Positions 1 through 7,806 of a stretch of DNA of 64,000 nucleotides are shown piece by piece (within the stretch, counting starts at the first letter, position 1; every line of letters begins with the position of its first letter). The notes under the pieces are model-generated. The model saw only the letters and a program-made list of their open reading frames with translations, was not told the origin of the DNA and ran no database searches. A program made the position numbers and the translations under genes. This DNA comes from Sinorhizobium sp. RAC02 (GTDB lineage: Bacteria > Pseudomonadota > Alphaproteobacteria > Rhizobiales > Rhizobiaceae), in the NCBI RefSeq assembly GCF_001713395.1, contig NZ_CP016451.1, positions 124,001 to 188,000 on the forward strand. Direction: 5' to 3'.

Positions 1-86
1 TCCCAGAACAGGCGAGCAGCGATATCGAGGCCCACGTCGCGATCGAGCGCGCGTGGTCTGCCTCGTTTGCGGACTGGTTGCTCCAT
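1..86 (-). CDS. TetR-family regulator, N-terminal part, runs off the window
   Basis: The minus strand reads 28 residues from an ATG at 86 to the window edge. They contain the basic lead-in and first helix typical of TetR proteins (RKRGRPRALDRD then GLDIAARLFW). Only the start of the helix-turn-helix is present, so ligand and full length are unknown. The gene is divergent from the SDR gene at 175, and two matching operator arms fill the shared intergenic space. The usual arrangement would be that it represses both itself and the SDR gene. The family call rests on this short motif and on the context. Confidence 0.6.
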   Translation of the reverse strand, partial: MEQPVRKRGRPRALDRDVGLDIAARLFW

Positions 87-155
87 TTAAATAGTGATCC
101 CTATTAAAATGTTGACGAATGGATTTCAATGATTAATATAGGGTTCACTATTTAA
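87..155. promoter_or_regulatory. Paired inverted operator arms in a divergent TetR/SDR promoter
   Basis: The arm at 87-106 (core AAATAGTGATCCCTAT) recurs in inverted orientation at 134-155 (core ATAGGGTTCACTATTT). Between them lie TTGACG at 112-117 and TAATAT at 134-139, a 16-bp spaced sigma70-like promoter for the SDR gene. The second arm covers the -10. The first arm abuts the TetR start codon. This is what a TetR operator controlling two divergent genes looks like; binding is inferred. Confidence 0.65.
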
Positions 156-174
156 TTTAGCAACGGAGTGATCC

Positions 175-948
175 ATGACCAAGAGACTCACAGACAAGGT
201 AGCCCTCATCACCGGAAGTTCCCGCGGTATCGGCAGGGCGGTCGCGTTGGCGTTTGCGAAGGAGGGTGCCGCACTGGTTGGCGTGCATTACACTGCCAAC
301 GCCGATGCTGCCAACAACACTGTACGCGACATCGAGGCGCTTGGTGTCAAGGCGGTCGCCGTGAAGGCCGATCTGAAACAGGGCAAGGACGCGGCCGACA
401 GCCTCTGGGCGCAGTTCGGCGAAGCTGCGCTAAATGAAACGGGCTCGTCCGTTCTCGATATTCTGGTAAACAATGCCGGCATCGCGCCAGCATTGCCATT
501 AAAGCAGACGAGCGAAGCCGCATTCGACGAGGTGATGACGATCAACTACAAGGCGCCGTTCTTCCTGATCCAGGCAGTGGCCGACCATATTCGTGGCAAC
601 GGCCGCATCATCAATGTCTCTACCGGGTTTACGCGGATCGCGGCGCCGACCCATCCCGCCTATGCGGCTTCCAAGGGGGCGCTGGAAACATTGACACTTG
701 CGTTGGCACCTGAATTCGCAGCCCGGGGGATTACAGTCAATGCCGTGCTGCCGGGTGTAACCGAGACGGATATGAATGCCGAGTGGCTGGCATCGCCGGA
801 TGCGCGCGCCGGGGCCGAAGCTCTGTCGGTCTTCTCACGTGTCGGAAAGCCGGAAGACGTCGCCGACGTCATCGCCTTCCTCGCATCGAACGATGCGCGT
901 TGGACGACGGGCCAGATGATTGATGCGACGGGCGGCGCCCGGATCTGA
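175..948 (+). CDS. SDR-family oxidoreductase (FabG-like)
   Basis: A classical short-chain dehydrogenase of 257 residues, the normal length. The Rossmann signature GSSRGIGRAVA is near residue 15, NNAG marks the cofactor core, and the catalytic YAASK is present with an upstream Ser (NVSTGF). It should carry out NAD(P)-dependent oxidation or reduction of a small carbonyl or alcohol in the cytoplasm; the substrate is not readable. The ATG at 175 follows a GGAG. It is divergent from a TetR gene and preceded by that regulator's likely operator, so it is probably induced by a small molecule. TetR-linked SDRs of this kind are common in rhizobial accessory DNA. Confidence 0.85.
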   Translation: MTKRLTDKVALITGSSRGIGRAVALAFAKEGAALVGVHYTANADAANNTVRDIEALGVKAVAVKADLKQGKDAADSLWAQFGEAALNETGSSVLDILVNNAGIAPALPLKQTSEAAFDEVMTINYKAPFFLIQAVADHIRGNGRIINVSTGFTRIAAPTHPAYAASKGALETLTLALAPEFAARGITVNAVLPGVTETDMNAEWLASPDARAGAEALSVFSRVGKPEDVADVIAFLASNDARWTTGQMIDATGGARI

Positions 949-1064
949 AGATTCCGAACGAGCTTCCAAGCAGTCATGAGGAGGCGGTTCAATTATGGCC
1001 TTAGCGAGCGCACCGCCGTCCGGATGCGCTCGCGGCTGTGACAATATCGCCGAAACCGACCGGG

Positions 1065-1212
1065 TCACCTCAATCCTTCCTGCGCAAGAGCCTGGATGAC
1101 GGAAGGCATTGCCTTCATCCGATCCAGGCAGTTCTGCAGGGTTACGGGTAGATCAACGCCGCTCTTTGGCGAAGCCATCAGGATCCAGAACAAGTAGCAG
1201 TCGGCAATCGCT
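1065..1212 (-). pseudogene. Glutathione S-transferase C-terminal remnant
   Basis: The minus strand reads about 48 residues ending in a stop at 1065. They resemble the last helices of a GST: an [16 protein letters not shown] stretch, then a DRMKAMPSVIQALAQEG tail of the 'R-M-x-x-R-P-x-V' type. The N-terminal thioredoxin fold is absent. Upstream of about 1212 the DNA reads as a hydrolase remnant on the other strand. This is a fragment, not a working gene. The family call is from motif memory and is moderately sure. Confidence 0.45.
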
Positions 1213-1364
1213 GGATCGACATTGACGGCAACCGCATCCACTACATCGACGAAGGCAACGGCCCAACTTTGCTCCTGCTCCACGGCAACGGAAGCTGGTC
1301 CTTTCTCTACCGCATATCATCACCCGGCTGGCTCCGCATTGCCAACCACGTGGAGGGAGGATGA
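1197..1364 (+). pseudogene. Alpha/beta-hydrolase N-terminal remnant
   Basis: The plus strand reads a typical haloalkane-dehalogenase-like start: [18 protein letters not shown], then [16 protein letters not shown], which is the oxyanion-hole HGN and first strand. After LYR the similarity stops and the frame closes at 1362. There is no start codon at the expected place and no nucleophile elbow. It is a truncated remnant lying against a GST remnant on the opposite strand. Confidence 0.5.
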
Positions 1365-1443
1365 ATGTATGGCCCAATAAGAATCCTATCCTTGCGCCCA
1401 GCGCGGTCATTTCCAGCGCTTCAACCCGCCTGACATGTGATGT

Positions 1444-1693
1444 TGGACGCCACCGGACGGCTGTGTTGATGCCGGCGAAGCCCTAGAACAAGCTGCCATC
1501 CGGGAGGTTTCCGGGAAAGCCGGGCTGACGATCGCGATTGTTCGGGACCTAGGGCAGCTCGACGTTCCTGACGGTAAAGGTGGCTTTTCTTGACATACCC
1601 GACCTTTTGGCAAAGAAATTAAGTGGTCAGGTTATCGCTGGCGACGATGCAGCGGCCATCGTTTGCGAGCCGATTGACAGTTTGCCAAAATGA
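1444..1693 (+). pseudogene. Frameshifted Nudix hydrolase remnant
   Basis: One frame from 1444 reads a Nudix-box-like stretch (GEALEQAAIREVSGKAGL, compare GX5EX7REUXEEXGU) and stops at 1591. The next frame continues with VAFLDIPDLLAKKLSGQV and AGDDAAAIVCEPIDSLPK, the usual C-terminal part, and ends at 1693. The box has lost glutamates (SGK for xEE), so it would be inactive even if the frame were repaired. The N-terminus is missing. It is a decayed gene. Confidence 0.45.
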
Positions 1694-1787
1694 CGTCTTC
1701 GGCGAGATGCACCAGTACGTCCTCGATTGCCCGGGCGTTAAACCGCTCATACAGCTGTCGAAGCATATTCTTATCGTGATCCGTCAT
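1632..1787 (-). pseudogene. Truncated SnoaL/NTF2-like gene
   Basis: Reading from an ATG at 1787 behind a good GGATGAGGAG site, the protein begins like a SnoaL-like polyketide-cyclase-fold protein (MTDHDKNMLRQLYERFNAR, then DVLVHLAEDVI). After about 33 residues it runs into DNA antisense to the Nudix remnant and stops at 1632, giving 51 codons. A normal member has 110-140 residues. The 5' end with its ribosome site survives and the rest is lost at about 1690. Confidence 0.5.
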
Positions 1788-1837
1788 CGTCTCCTCATCC
1801 TGTTCCTGTGGTTCCGAAATACTGAACTTGGCCCCGT

Positions 1838-2824
1838 CTAGCCGAGCTCAGCCAGCACACCGTCGATCTCCTGCATCACCGGAGGCGGCAGCGCGCCCAG
1901 TTGGAGGGCGCCAAGATTGTCGCGAACCTGCGCCTCGGTCTTGAAGCCGGGGATGGGAAAGGTGTTCTCCGATCTGGCCAGCAGCCAGCCGAGCGCGCCC
2001 TGTGCCGTGGTGCGTCCGCCCGTCTGCAACAGGTCGCGAATGGCGCCGATCTTCTGCAGCACCTCGGGCCGTGGCTTGCCGTCCACGAAATCGCGAACCC
2101 AGCTGTGGCCGGCGGCGCGGACATCGCTTTTCGGCAACTGGCTGCCGGACCCGAACTTGCCCGACAACAGGCCCATGGCGAGCGGTGAATTGTTCAAACT
2201 TGCCAATCTGCCGGTTTCGCACAGGTTGATGTGTTCCGGAGCATCATTCAGCACATTGAGCGATTGCTGGATCGAGACGAAATTTGGAAACTTGAGCATG
2301 CGGCGAGCGGCTGCAACGTTGCCGGTGCTCCATCCCCAGGCCCGGATGCGGCCCTGATCCACCAGCGTTTCAAGCGCCTCGCCGGCCTCATCGGCCTGCT
2401 GGTCGGTGAGTTCGCCCACATGGATCTGGTAAAGATCGATGCAGTCGGTCCCGAGCCGCCTGGCAGATTGTGTCCAGGCCCACTCGATGTAGGTTTTGCT
2501 CACATCACTGCCGATGAGCGCACGCCGATCACGGTCGTAGGTGTAGCCGAACTTGGTCGCGATGATGGCCTGGCCGCGCCTTCCCTTCAAAGCCTCGCCG
2601 ATCACCTCTTCGCTGTGGCCAGTGCCATAGGCATCCGATGTGTCGAACAGCGTCGCGCCCAGCTCCAGCCCGACATGAATGGCCCGGATCGATTGCGCAT
2701 CGTCGATGTCGCCCCATCCGTCGTTCATGCCGTCTATTGTGAAATGGCCACCGATCGCCCAGCAGCCCATGCCAATGGGCGGCGCGGACATGTCGCTACG
2801 GCCAAGTTTGCGGGTAGTGATCAT
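1838..2824 (-). CDS. Aldo/keto reductase
   Basis: A 328-residue TIM-barrel oxidoreductase, NAD(P)H-dependent by family. The catalytic tetrad is visible: Asp and Tyr in DTSDAYGTGHSE, Lys in IIATKFGY and His in YQIHVGEL. The cofactor-side segments WLLARSENTFPIPG and KTEAQVRDN near the C-terminus fit the family. The ATG at 2824 is preferred over 2830, because the GAGGAG site lies six bases before it but touches the upstream one. It follows a run of gene remnants and stands alone on its strand. The substrate is unknown. Confidence 0.85.
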   Translation of the reverse strand: MITTRKLGRSDMSAPPIGMGCWAIGGHFTIDGMNDGWGDIDDAQSIRAIHVGLELGATLFDTSDAYGTGHSEEVIGEALKGRRGQAIIATKFGYTYDRDRRALIGSDVSKTYIEWAWTQSARRLGTDCIDLYQIHVGELTDQQADEAGEALETLVDQGRIRAWGWSTGNVAAARRMLKFPNFVSIQQSLNVLNDAPEHINLCETGRLASLNNSPLAMGLLSGKFGSGSQLPKSDVRAAGHSWVRDFVDGKPRPEVLQKIGAIRDLLQTGGRTTAQGALGWLLARSENTFPIPGFKTEAQVRDNLGALQLGALPPPVMQEIDGVLAELG

Positions 2825-3139
2825 TTTCATCTCCTCATTTCAGTCCAGAAGGGAAAAACAACAATCTGGCCCGGGTCCGGGCCAAGACCGAAGATTGGCG
2901 GTGAACATTTTCATACGGGCCGGCGTTGCCGCCACAACCGAGATTGCACGGCGTTTTTCATTCATGAAAAGGCGGCCCCGTCTCTTCGTCCCAAGCGAAC
3001 AGAATTGCGGCCAGCGCCTTGTGCTCAGACACTCTCGAGATCGGCTGTAAGACTCTCATGGCCAGAAGGAATGCCGCCACGGGTTCATGAACCTCACCTC
3101 CTGATTGAGCCCGTCGGACCCGCATCGGCGACTAGAATT
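2825..3139. other. Intergenic stretch, no gene recognised
   Basis: This holds the upstream region of the aldo/keto reductase gene on its low side and the 3' flank of the PhyH gene on its high side. Open frames crossing it on the plus strand are antisense extensions of the reductase and show no family signature. No repeat or RNA gene was recognised. Confidence 0.4.
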
Positions 3140-3163
3140 GGGACGCAGCGCAAACTGCGTCCC
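3140..3163 (-). terminator. Hairpin downstream of the PhyH gene
   Basis: GGGACGCAG and CTGCGTCCC form a perfect 9-bp stem with a 6-base loop, 14 bases after the stop of the minus-strand PhyH gene. No strong T run follows, so termination may be partial. Confidence 0.5.
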
Positions 3164-3177
3164 TGAGGTTGATGAGG

Positions 3178-3966
3178 TCAGAAGGTCAGATCGCAGGCTC
3201 GTCGGATGGCGATCTGGACCGGAGACGGCGGGATAGCCGGGTCGAACTCCCCTTTCGGCACCAACGGTGGCTGCGCTAGGAAGCGAGGCTGACTGCCCCG
3301 GTGAGGTTGTGCCGCATGGACCAGGAACGGATGGCAAAGGAAAACGGTACCGGCCGGACCAGTTGCCAATTCCTCTGGGCAATTGGCAGAGGACGCATAA
3401 CCATTGACCGACAGTTGCCTCAGCGACTGTCCCGCTTCGCCATGGGGTAGAAGCTCGCGCGCAATAATTTTGTGTGAACCCTTTCGAATCCGAGTGGGGG
3501 CATCTTTCTCGCCAACATCGGACAACAGGAAAAGCATGAGTAGGGCTCGACCATGGCTCTTCACATTGACCCGCAATTCCATGAAATCGGCGGAATCGCC
3601 GAAGCTCATGTCGACGTGCCAGCCATCGTCACCCGGCGGCTCTGCGGATGGAAAGCGAATGGGGAAAGAGCCAAGTCCGCGGGGGTGCACCCAGCGACCC
3701 ACTCCGACGAGGTCGTCGTAGGCGGCGCGCAGCCTCGGCGTATTGGCAGCCTCCACGAACGGGGGCGTGTACTTTCCGGCAACGCGGATGACAGGCTGGC
3801 GCCATTCCTGCGGCCGCTCAGGCGACAGTCCGATCTCGGCCCAAAGTTCCGCCCTGCATTGCGCCGCCAACTCAGGACTGAAAGCGTGATCTATCCTGAT
3901 GAAACCCTCGTCGATGAATTGCTGGACCTGAACAGCAGTCAGCCCGGTATGGTGTTGATTTGGCAT
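3178..3966 (-). CDS. Phytanoyl-CoA dioxygenase (PhyH) family protein
   Basis: A 262-residue protein of the Fe(II)/2-oxoglutarate oxygenase superfamily. The iron ligands are recognisable as the HVD of GWHVDMSFG and a distal His in CHPFLVHAAQPH, with an Arg two to five residues on (GSQPR) that would bind 2-oxoglutarate. PhyH-type enzymes hydroxylate varied small molecules, and the substrate is not readable. The ATG at 3966 is chosen because GGGAGA stands just before it; a longer start at 3990 has no ribosome site. It is monocistronic with a hairpin after its stop. Confidence 0.75.
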   Translation of the reverse strand: MPNQHHTGLTAVQVQQFIDEGFIRIDHAFSPELAAQCRAELWAEIGLSPERPQEWRQPVIRVAGKYTPPFVEAANTPRLRAAYDDLVGVGRWVHPRGLGSFPIRFPSAEPPGDDGWHVDMSFGDSADFMELRVNVKSHGRALLMLFLLSDVGEKDAPTRIRKGSHKIIARELLPHGEAGQSLRQLSVNGYASSANCPEELATGPAGTVFLCHPFLVHAAQPHRGSQPRFLAQPPLVPKGEFDPAIPPSPVQIAIRRACDLTF

Positions 3967-4167
3967 GATGGTCTCCCATGGCGCCCGCACTGCGGGGCCA
4001 TTCTGATCTTTTCGAAAAGAAACTGATTGAGCAGCGCTTCGCGGCTCAGATCAGCGGGAAGAAGGAAGACGTGAACATCATTGCTCCTACTTGCTTACGA
4101 AGATTGTCCATTTGATGACGGAGTCCCTCGACCGGGACTACCGTTATACGAAGCTCCCGCCAGACTC

Positions 4168-4965
4168 CTACTCTGGAATCATTCCCGCCGTCAGGTTGAC
4201 GTAGGCGGCCGTCATGGACCGGGCTTTGTCGGAGGCCAAAAAGGCTGCCGTTTGCGCCACGTCATCCAGTGTCGGCAATCGCCCGAGCATCGTCGTCTGG
4301 GCGCCGCCGCCGAGCCATTGGTCGACCGTCAGTCCCAGAGCACCGGCCTTTGGTGCAAAGAGTTCGCCAGTATAGGACCCCGCCTGCGGGGCATCGGAAA
4401 TCGCATGCGGGCCCAAACAGACGACACGAATGTTGCGCGGCCCCAGTTCTGCTGCCAGAACCCGGGAGAAGGCCTCTACGCCTGCGCAGGTGACACTATA
4501 GCCCAGATGGCCAGGAGGTGCCGTGCGTCCGGCAGGCGTCGAGAGCGTGAGGATGACGCCCTGGCCTCGCTTGCCCATATGCGGCACCACCGCCTTGCAG
4601 CTGTTGAACAAAGAGCTCAGGAAATTCTCCACCGGACTCATGAAAGTAGCGAGATCAAGGTCATCGATATTGGAGCCCTGATCGTGCATGAAGCTGGTCG
4701 CATTGATCGCGACGTCAATGCCGCCGATGCGGGCGCCAAGAATCGACAGGGCCTCCGTCGTCTCCGTCGCGTCGAGGCAATCGACCTTGAATGTCTCGAT
4801 AGTGCCGCTGGCGGCGCCCGCCTTGTCTGCCGCGGTATCCAGGCGCTTTTGGTTTCGCGCGCCAAGCCACACGCGGCCGCCTTCCGCGACGAATTCCTTG
4901 GCCATGGCGGTGCCAATCGCGCCGCTGCCGCCGAAAATGACGATGTTCTTTCCCTTCAGAAGCAT
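4168..4965 (-). CDS. SDR-family protein lacking the catalytic lysine
   Basis: A 265-residue Rossmann protein with a clear cofactor site (GGSGAIGTAMAKEF). The Ser of the catalytic triad is present (LTLSTPAG) and so is the Tyr, but the position four residues after that Tyr is Cys (GYSVTCAG) where active short-chain dehydrogenases have Lys. It may work through another residue or be a non-classical member. The ATG at 4965 follows AAGGAAGGA; the upstream extension to 5112 crosses an operator and is unlikely. It is divergent from an ArsR gene and shares two palindromic operators with it, so it is probably repressed by that protein. Confidence 0.8.
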   Translation of the reverse strand: MLLKGKNIVIFGGSGAIGTAMAKEFVAEGGRVWLGARNQKRLDTAADKAGAASGTIETFKVDCLDATETTEALSILGARIGGIDVAINATSFMHDQGSNIDDLDLATFMSPVENFLSSLFNSCKAVVPHMGKRGQGVILTLSTPAGRTAPPGHLGYSVTCAGVEAFSRVLAAELGPRNIRVVCLGPHAISDAPQAGSYTGELFAPKAGALGLTVDQWLGGGAQTTMLGRLPTLDDVAQTAAFLASDKARSMTAAYVNLTAGMIPE

Positions 4966-5059
4966 GAAGTCCTTCCTTTTCCGTATGACAGGCAATCCCC
5001 CTGCCATCGCCGCCTTTCGACGTCGTGCCAGTTGATCGCTATGGGAGTAACTGCTATTC

Positions 5060-5077
5060 GTCAACTGAATGGTTGAC
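5060..5077. promoter_or_regulatory. ArsR operator copy 1
   Basis: GTCAACTGAATGGTTGAC is an 18-bp dyad whose arms (GTCAAC / GTTGAC) match the perfect palindrome at 5108-5125. The two centres are 48 bp apart, between the divergent SDR and ArsR genes. Binding by the adjacent ArsR protein is inferred from position and repetition. Confidence 0.65.
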
Positions 5078-5107
5078 ATTGATCTTTTAGACCACGCACA
5101 CAGGGGC

Positions 5108-5125
5108 GTCAACCATATGGTTGAC
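5108..5125. promoter_or_regulatory. ArsR operator copy 2, perfect 18-bp palindrome
   Basis: GTCAACCATATGGTTGAC is perfectly self-complementary. It lies eight bases before the ATG of the ArsR gene, so bound repressor would block its transcription. It also argues against the alternative TTG start at 5121, which would lie inside the operator. Confidence 0.7.
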
Positions 5126-5132
5126 GAAAATC

Positions 5133-5465
5133 ATGATAGCTGAAGACGAAACGCTCGACGCCATCTTCCATGCGCTGTCGAACCGCACCCGGCGGCGACT
5201 ACTTGCCGACCTCAGCGTTCGGCCCGCCCGTGTCAACGAGCTGGCGCGGCCCTATGACATGTCGGTCAATGCCATTTCCAAGCACCTCTTCGTGCTGGAA
5301 AAGGCCGGGCTGATCGAGCGGCGGCAGGAGGGGGGCAGCCAGGCCTGCGTGCTCGCGCCAGGCGCGCTTGCCGACGCCGATGCCTGGATTTCCCATTACC
5401 GGCAGTTTTGGACGAGCCAGCTGCACGGCCTCGCGCAATTCGTCGAAAGCCGGGATGACAGTTGA
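5133..5465 (+). CDS. ArsR-family winged-helix regulator
   Basis: A 110-residue ArsR/SmtB-type repressor of the metal-independent, SRPBCC-linked kind. The helix-turn-helix runs from ALSNRTRRRLLADLS through VNAISKHLFVLEKAGLIERR. No Cys cluster for metal binding is seen. The ATG at 5133 is preferred to TTG at 5121 because the latter lies inside the operator, although no strong Shine-Dalgarno precedes it. Its stop overlaps by one base the ATG of an AHSA1 gene, a fixed pairing in many proteobacteria. It probably represses itself and the divergent SDR gene through the two palindromes. Confidence 0.85.
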   Translation: MIAEDETLDAIFHALSNRTRRRLLADLSVRPARVNELARPYDMSVNAISKHLFVLEKAGLIERRQEGGSQACVLAPGALADADAWISHYRQFWTSQLHGLAQFVESRDDS

Positions 5466-5902
5466 TGCAGCCGACCGAGCTATTTGTCTCGCAGGTGGTG
5501 AAGGCCGAGCGCCGCAAGGTGTTTGCCGCCTGGACGAATCCCGAGCTTGTCCGGCAATGGTGGGGCCCACCGCCCTTTACATGCCCGGTCGCCGAGATCG
5601 ACCTCAGGGTGGGCGGCAGCTACCGGCTTGCAAACCTGGGGCCGGATGGTCAGATCATATGGATCAGCGGCACGTTCACCCGCGTCGAAGTTCCGGACGC
5701 GCTGAGTTACACTTGGATGCTAGACACGCACAGCTCCGGGCCTTCTCTGCTGCATGTCAATTTCTTCGATCACCCCGATGGTACCGAAGTTCGCATTCAC
5801 CATGAGCGCTTCGCCGATGTAACTGTGCGCGACGAACATGCCTTGGGCTGGCAGGGCTGTCTCGGCAAATTTGCACTGTTTGCGGCTGCCAACATGCGTT
5901 GA
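5465..5902 (+). CDS. SRPBCC (AHSA1-type) domain protein
   Basis: A 145-residue START/Bet v1-fold protein. It shows the family pattern: RKVFAAWTNPELVRQWWGPPPF at the front, GGSYR in the middle and a C-terminal GWQGCLGKFALF helix. Members bind hydrophobic ligands; no enzyme activity is implied. Its ATG shares an A with the TGA of the ArsR gene, so the two are translationally coupled. The usual idea is that the pair forms a ligand-sensing unit, and that is inference here. Confidence 0.85.
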   Translation: MQPTELFVSQVVKAERRKVFAAWTNPELVRQWWGPPPFTCPVAEIDLRVGGSYRLANLGPDGQIIWISGTFTRVEVPDALSYTWMLDTHSSGPSLLHVNFFDHPDGTEVRIHHERFADVTVRDEHALGWQGCLGKFALFAAANMR

Positions 5903-5907
5903 CCGTA

Positions 5908-6564
5908 TCAGTCCCCGGTCACTTCCTCTGCCCGGATGCGGCCGCGATATTCACGTACTTTGGCTCTGTTGCCGCACGTATCCATCGAACACCAGCGGCG
6001 AGGCTTCGACCTCGAGCTGTCAAGGAAAAAGCCGCCGCAAGGATCGCCTTCGCATCGGCCGATACGCCTCTCGATGGGTATGAGTTCGAGGCTCGCAATC
6101 GCCAGAGCTACGCGTCTAACCGGTAGCATGAAGCGCGATCCAGGATCGCTGTTCCTGCCGGGCACCTTCTCCGAATGCAGTCCGCCATCACCGAGCATCT
6201 CAGCCAGTAATGTGCGTAGCGCCTGCATCGTTTCGTCCATCCGGGGGGAACTCATTCGATGCTCAAGCCGATCACGCCAGATTCGACGCAGGTACAAGGC
6301 GGCACGATGTGCCGATGCGGCGTCGTCGGGATTGTCGGGCGCCTGGCCTTGCAGCAAGCCAACCTCCTCCTCAGTCAGGAGCCCGGCCGGCAACGACCAT
6401 TCCACCAGGGCAGAATAGCTGGGGATGAAATCGACCTGACTGCCGCCCCGCCAGTGCAAGGTGTTGGCGAAATCGAGCGCCGGATCCCCGGCCAACATCC
6501 GCATCCGTCCAAGGTCGGAAAAATACGCGCGCAGCGCGGGCAAAGGGGCTGCTGATCGGGCCAT
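5908..6564 (-). CDS. CGNR zinc-finger (ABATE domain) regulator
   Basis: A 218-residue protein with an N-terminal ABATE domain (GDPALDFANTLHW) and a C-terminal zinc finger (CEGDPCGGFFLD then RRWCSMDTCGNRAKVREYR) whose four Cys and CGNR motif are intact. The family is thought to comprise stress or drug-responsive transcription regulators. The ATG at 6564 starts the conserved region; the longer frame to 6648 adds unconserved sequence. It converges with the SRPBCC gene. A dyad at 6654-6677 in the shared upstream region may be its operator. Confidence 0.8.
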   Translation of the reverse strand: MARSAAPLPALRAYFSDLGRMRMLAGDPALDFANTLHWRGGSQVDFIPSYSALVEWSLPAGLLTEEEVGLLQGQAPDNPDDAASAHRAALYLRRIWRDRLEHRMSSPRMDETMQALRTLLAEMLGDGGLHSEKVPGRNSDPGSRFMLPVRRVALAIASLELIPIERRIGRCEGDPCGGFFLDSSRSKPRRWCSMDTCGNRAKVREYRGRIRAEEVTGD

Positions 6565-6653
6565 GTAACCATTTAAGCAGCGACAGCATGATCTGCAAGC
6601 AAGACGTTGGCTGGCAACGCCACCCCTCATAACTTGATTCCCTCGCACAGCTC

Positions 6654-6677
6654 ATGTAACTACCTAACAGGTTACAT
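6654..6677. promoter_or_regulatory. Dyad between CGNR and DUF2066 genes
   Basis: ATGTAAC at 6654-6660 and GTTACAT at 6671-6677 are perfect inverted arms around ACCTAACAGGT, itself a short dyad. A further ATGTAACC stands at the CGNR start codon (6562). The site could be autoregulatory. No protein is assigned. Confidence 0.4.
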
Positions 6678-6709
6678 CAGTCAACAGCCTCTGTGATCGG
6701 ATTGGGACG

Positions 6710-7510
6710 ATGCAGGACATCAAGATATGGGCGGCCCTGTCGCTCTCTTTGCTGATACCAGCGCCACAGGTAGAGGCGCGCCAGATCGACGACCTCTATG
6801 TTGCTAGGGCAATCGTGACCGGACAGGGAGAAAAGAACCGTCAGCCCGGTTTTAGGGATTGCCTTGAGCGTGTACTGATCCGTGTGTCGGGCGACCAGCG
6901 GCTGCCGAAAAACCCAGGCTACGAACGGCTCCGGGCCAGCGCAGGAGGCTATGTGAGTTCCTTCTCCTATCGCGACCGGCTGGCGGGAAAAGCCATTCAC
7001 GACGAACAGGGCACCTACGACCGCCCGCACGACCTGATTTGTCGCTACGATCTCGCGGTTATCAACAATGTGCTTGCTAAACTCGGAAGCCGTCCCTGGC
7101 TCGAAAAGCGACCGACGCTTGCCGTCTTCCTCGATGTCCAGCCTAACGGCTCGCCTTACCGTGTTTCTCCTGTCGATCCGCGTGATCTCGCGATGCGGGA
7201 GTCTTTTGCGCTTGGCGCCGAACCGATGGCCATGGAGGTTCGCTTTCCGGCGCAGGGCGATATAGACGCCTGGGCGCTAGGTCCCGCCGCTCACGAACTT
7301 TCAGAAAGGGCCGAAGCGGTCGGCGCCGATCTGCCGCTGGTGGGCCGGCTCATGTGGAGCGACGCCGATCTGGGCTGGGTAGCAACCTGGCGGCTGAGCG
7401 CTGGCGGCATGGAACAGCGCTGGACGGTTCGCGGCGTCAACTTCGATGAGGCCTTCCGCGTGGCCGTGCGCGGGGTCGCCCAAATCCGGTCGGGAAACGG
7501 CAGTCCTTGA
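6710..7510 (+). CDS. DUF2066 domain protein, probably exported
   Basis: A 266-residue protein with an N-terminal hydrophobic segment (ALSLSLLIPAPQVEA) that fits a signal peptide. The DUF2066 pattern follows: LYVARAIVTGQGEKNR, then GFRDCLERVLIRVSGD. The function of the family is unknown; members are found in alpha- and gammaproteobacteria and are probably periplasmic. A GGGACG precedes the ATG. The stop overlaps a TTG start of a methyltransferase remnant (TTGA), a pairing that suggests the two were once co-translated. Confidence 0.75.
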   Translation: MQDIKIWAALSLSLLIPAPQVEARQIDDLYVARAIVTGQGEKNRQPGFRDCLERVLIRVSGDQRLPKNPGYERLRASAGGYVSSFSYRDRLAGKAIHDEQGTYDRPHDLICRYDLAVINNVLAKLGSRPWLEKRPTLAVFLDVQPNGSPYRVSPVDPRDLAMRESFALGAEPMAMEVRFPAQGDIDAWALGPAAHELSERAEAVGADLPLVGRLMWSDADLGWVATWRLSAGGMEQRWTVRGVNFDEAFRVAVRGVAQIRSGNGSP

Positions 7511-7806
7511 AATCAATCGGCCATGTCGGTGATACGGCAATCGAATCGATAGACGCAGCCGGACTCGCTCATTTTATCCGCAACGATTTCGTCCTCGGCC
7601 CGGTCCCGACCGTGCCGGAAATTCTGCTCCACACGGCAGGTCCAAGGAGCGGTATGCGGCGGCTGGCGGAGCGATATGAACACTTCAGAACGCCCTATTG
7701 GGCGTATCTCTGGGGCGGCGGATTGGCGCTCGCCCGCTACTTGCTTGATCATCCCTACGTGGTCGAGGGCCGGCGCGTGCTAGATCTCGGGACAGGTTCA
7801 GGCATT
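7507..7806 (+). pseudogene. SAM-dependent methyltransferase, truncated at motif I
   Basis: From a TTG at 7507 the frame reads about 100 residues resembling the Nnt1/ETFB-methyltransferase-like family: FIRNDFVLGPVPTVPEILLH, then PYWAYLWGGGLALARYLLDH and RRVLDLGTGSG. The SAM motif I is the last recognisable element. From about 7805 the DNA is the 3' end of a TetR gene on the other strand, and the frame runs on as antisense to 7995. The C-terminal half is lost, so the protein cannot be active. An insertion or recombination junction must lie at 7800-7807. Confidence 0.7.

Noticed and set aside
2231-3166. 311-residue plus-strand open frame across the aldo/keto reductase
   Set aside because: It is antisense to a gene with intact catalytic motifs and shows no family signature.
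3993-4130. Short SnoaL-like frame upstream of the PhyH gene (LIEQRFAAQISGKKEDVN)
   Set aside because: Only about 20 residues look suggestive; no start, no continuation, too short to call.
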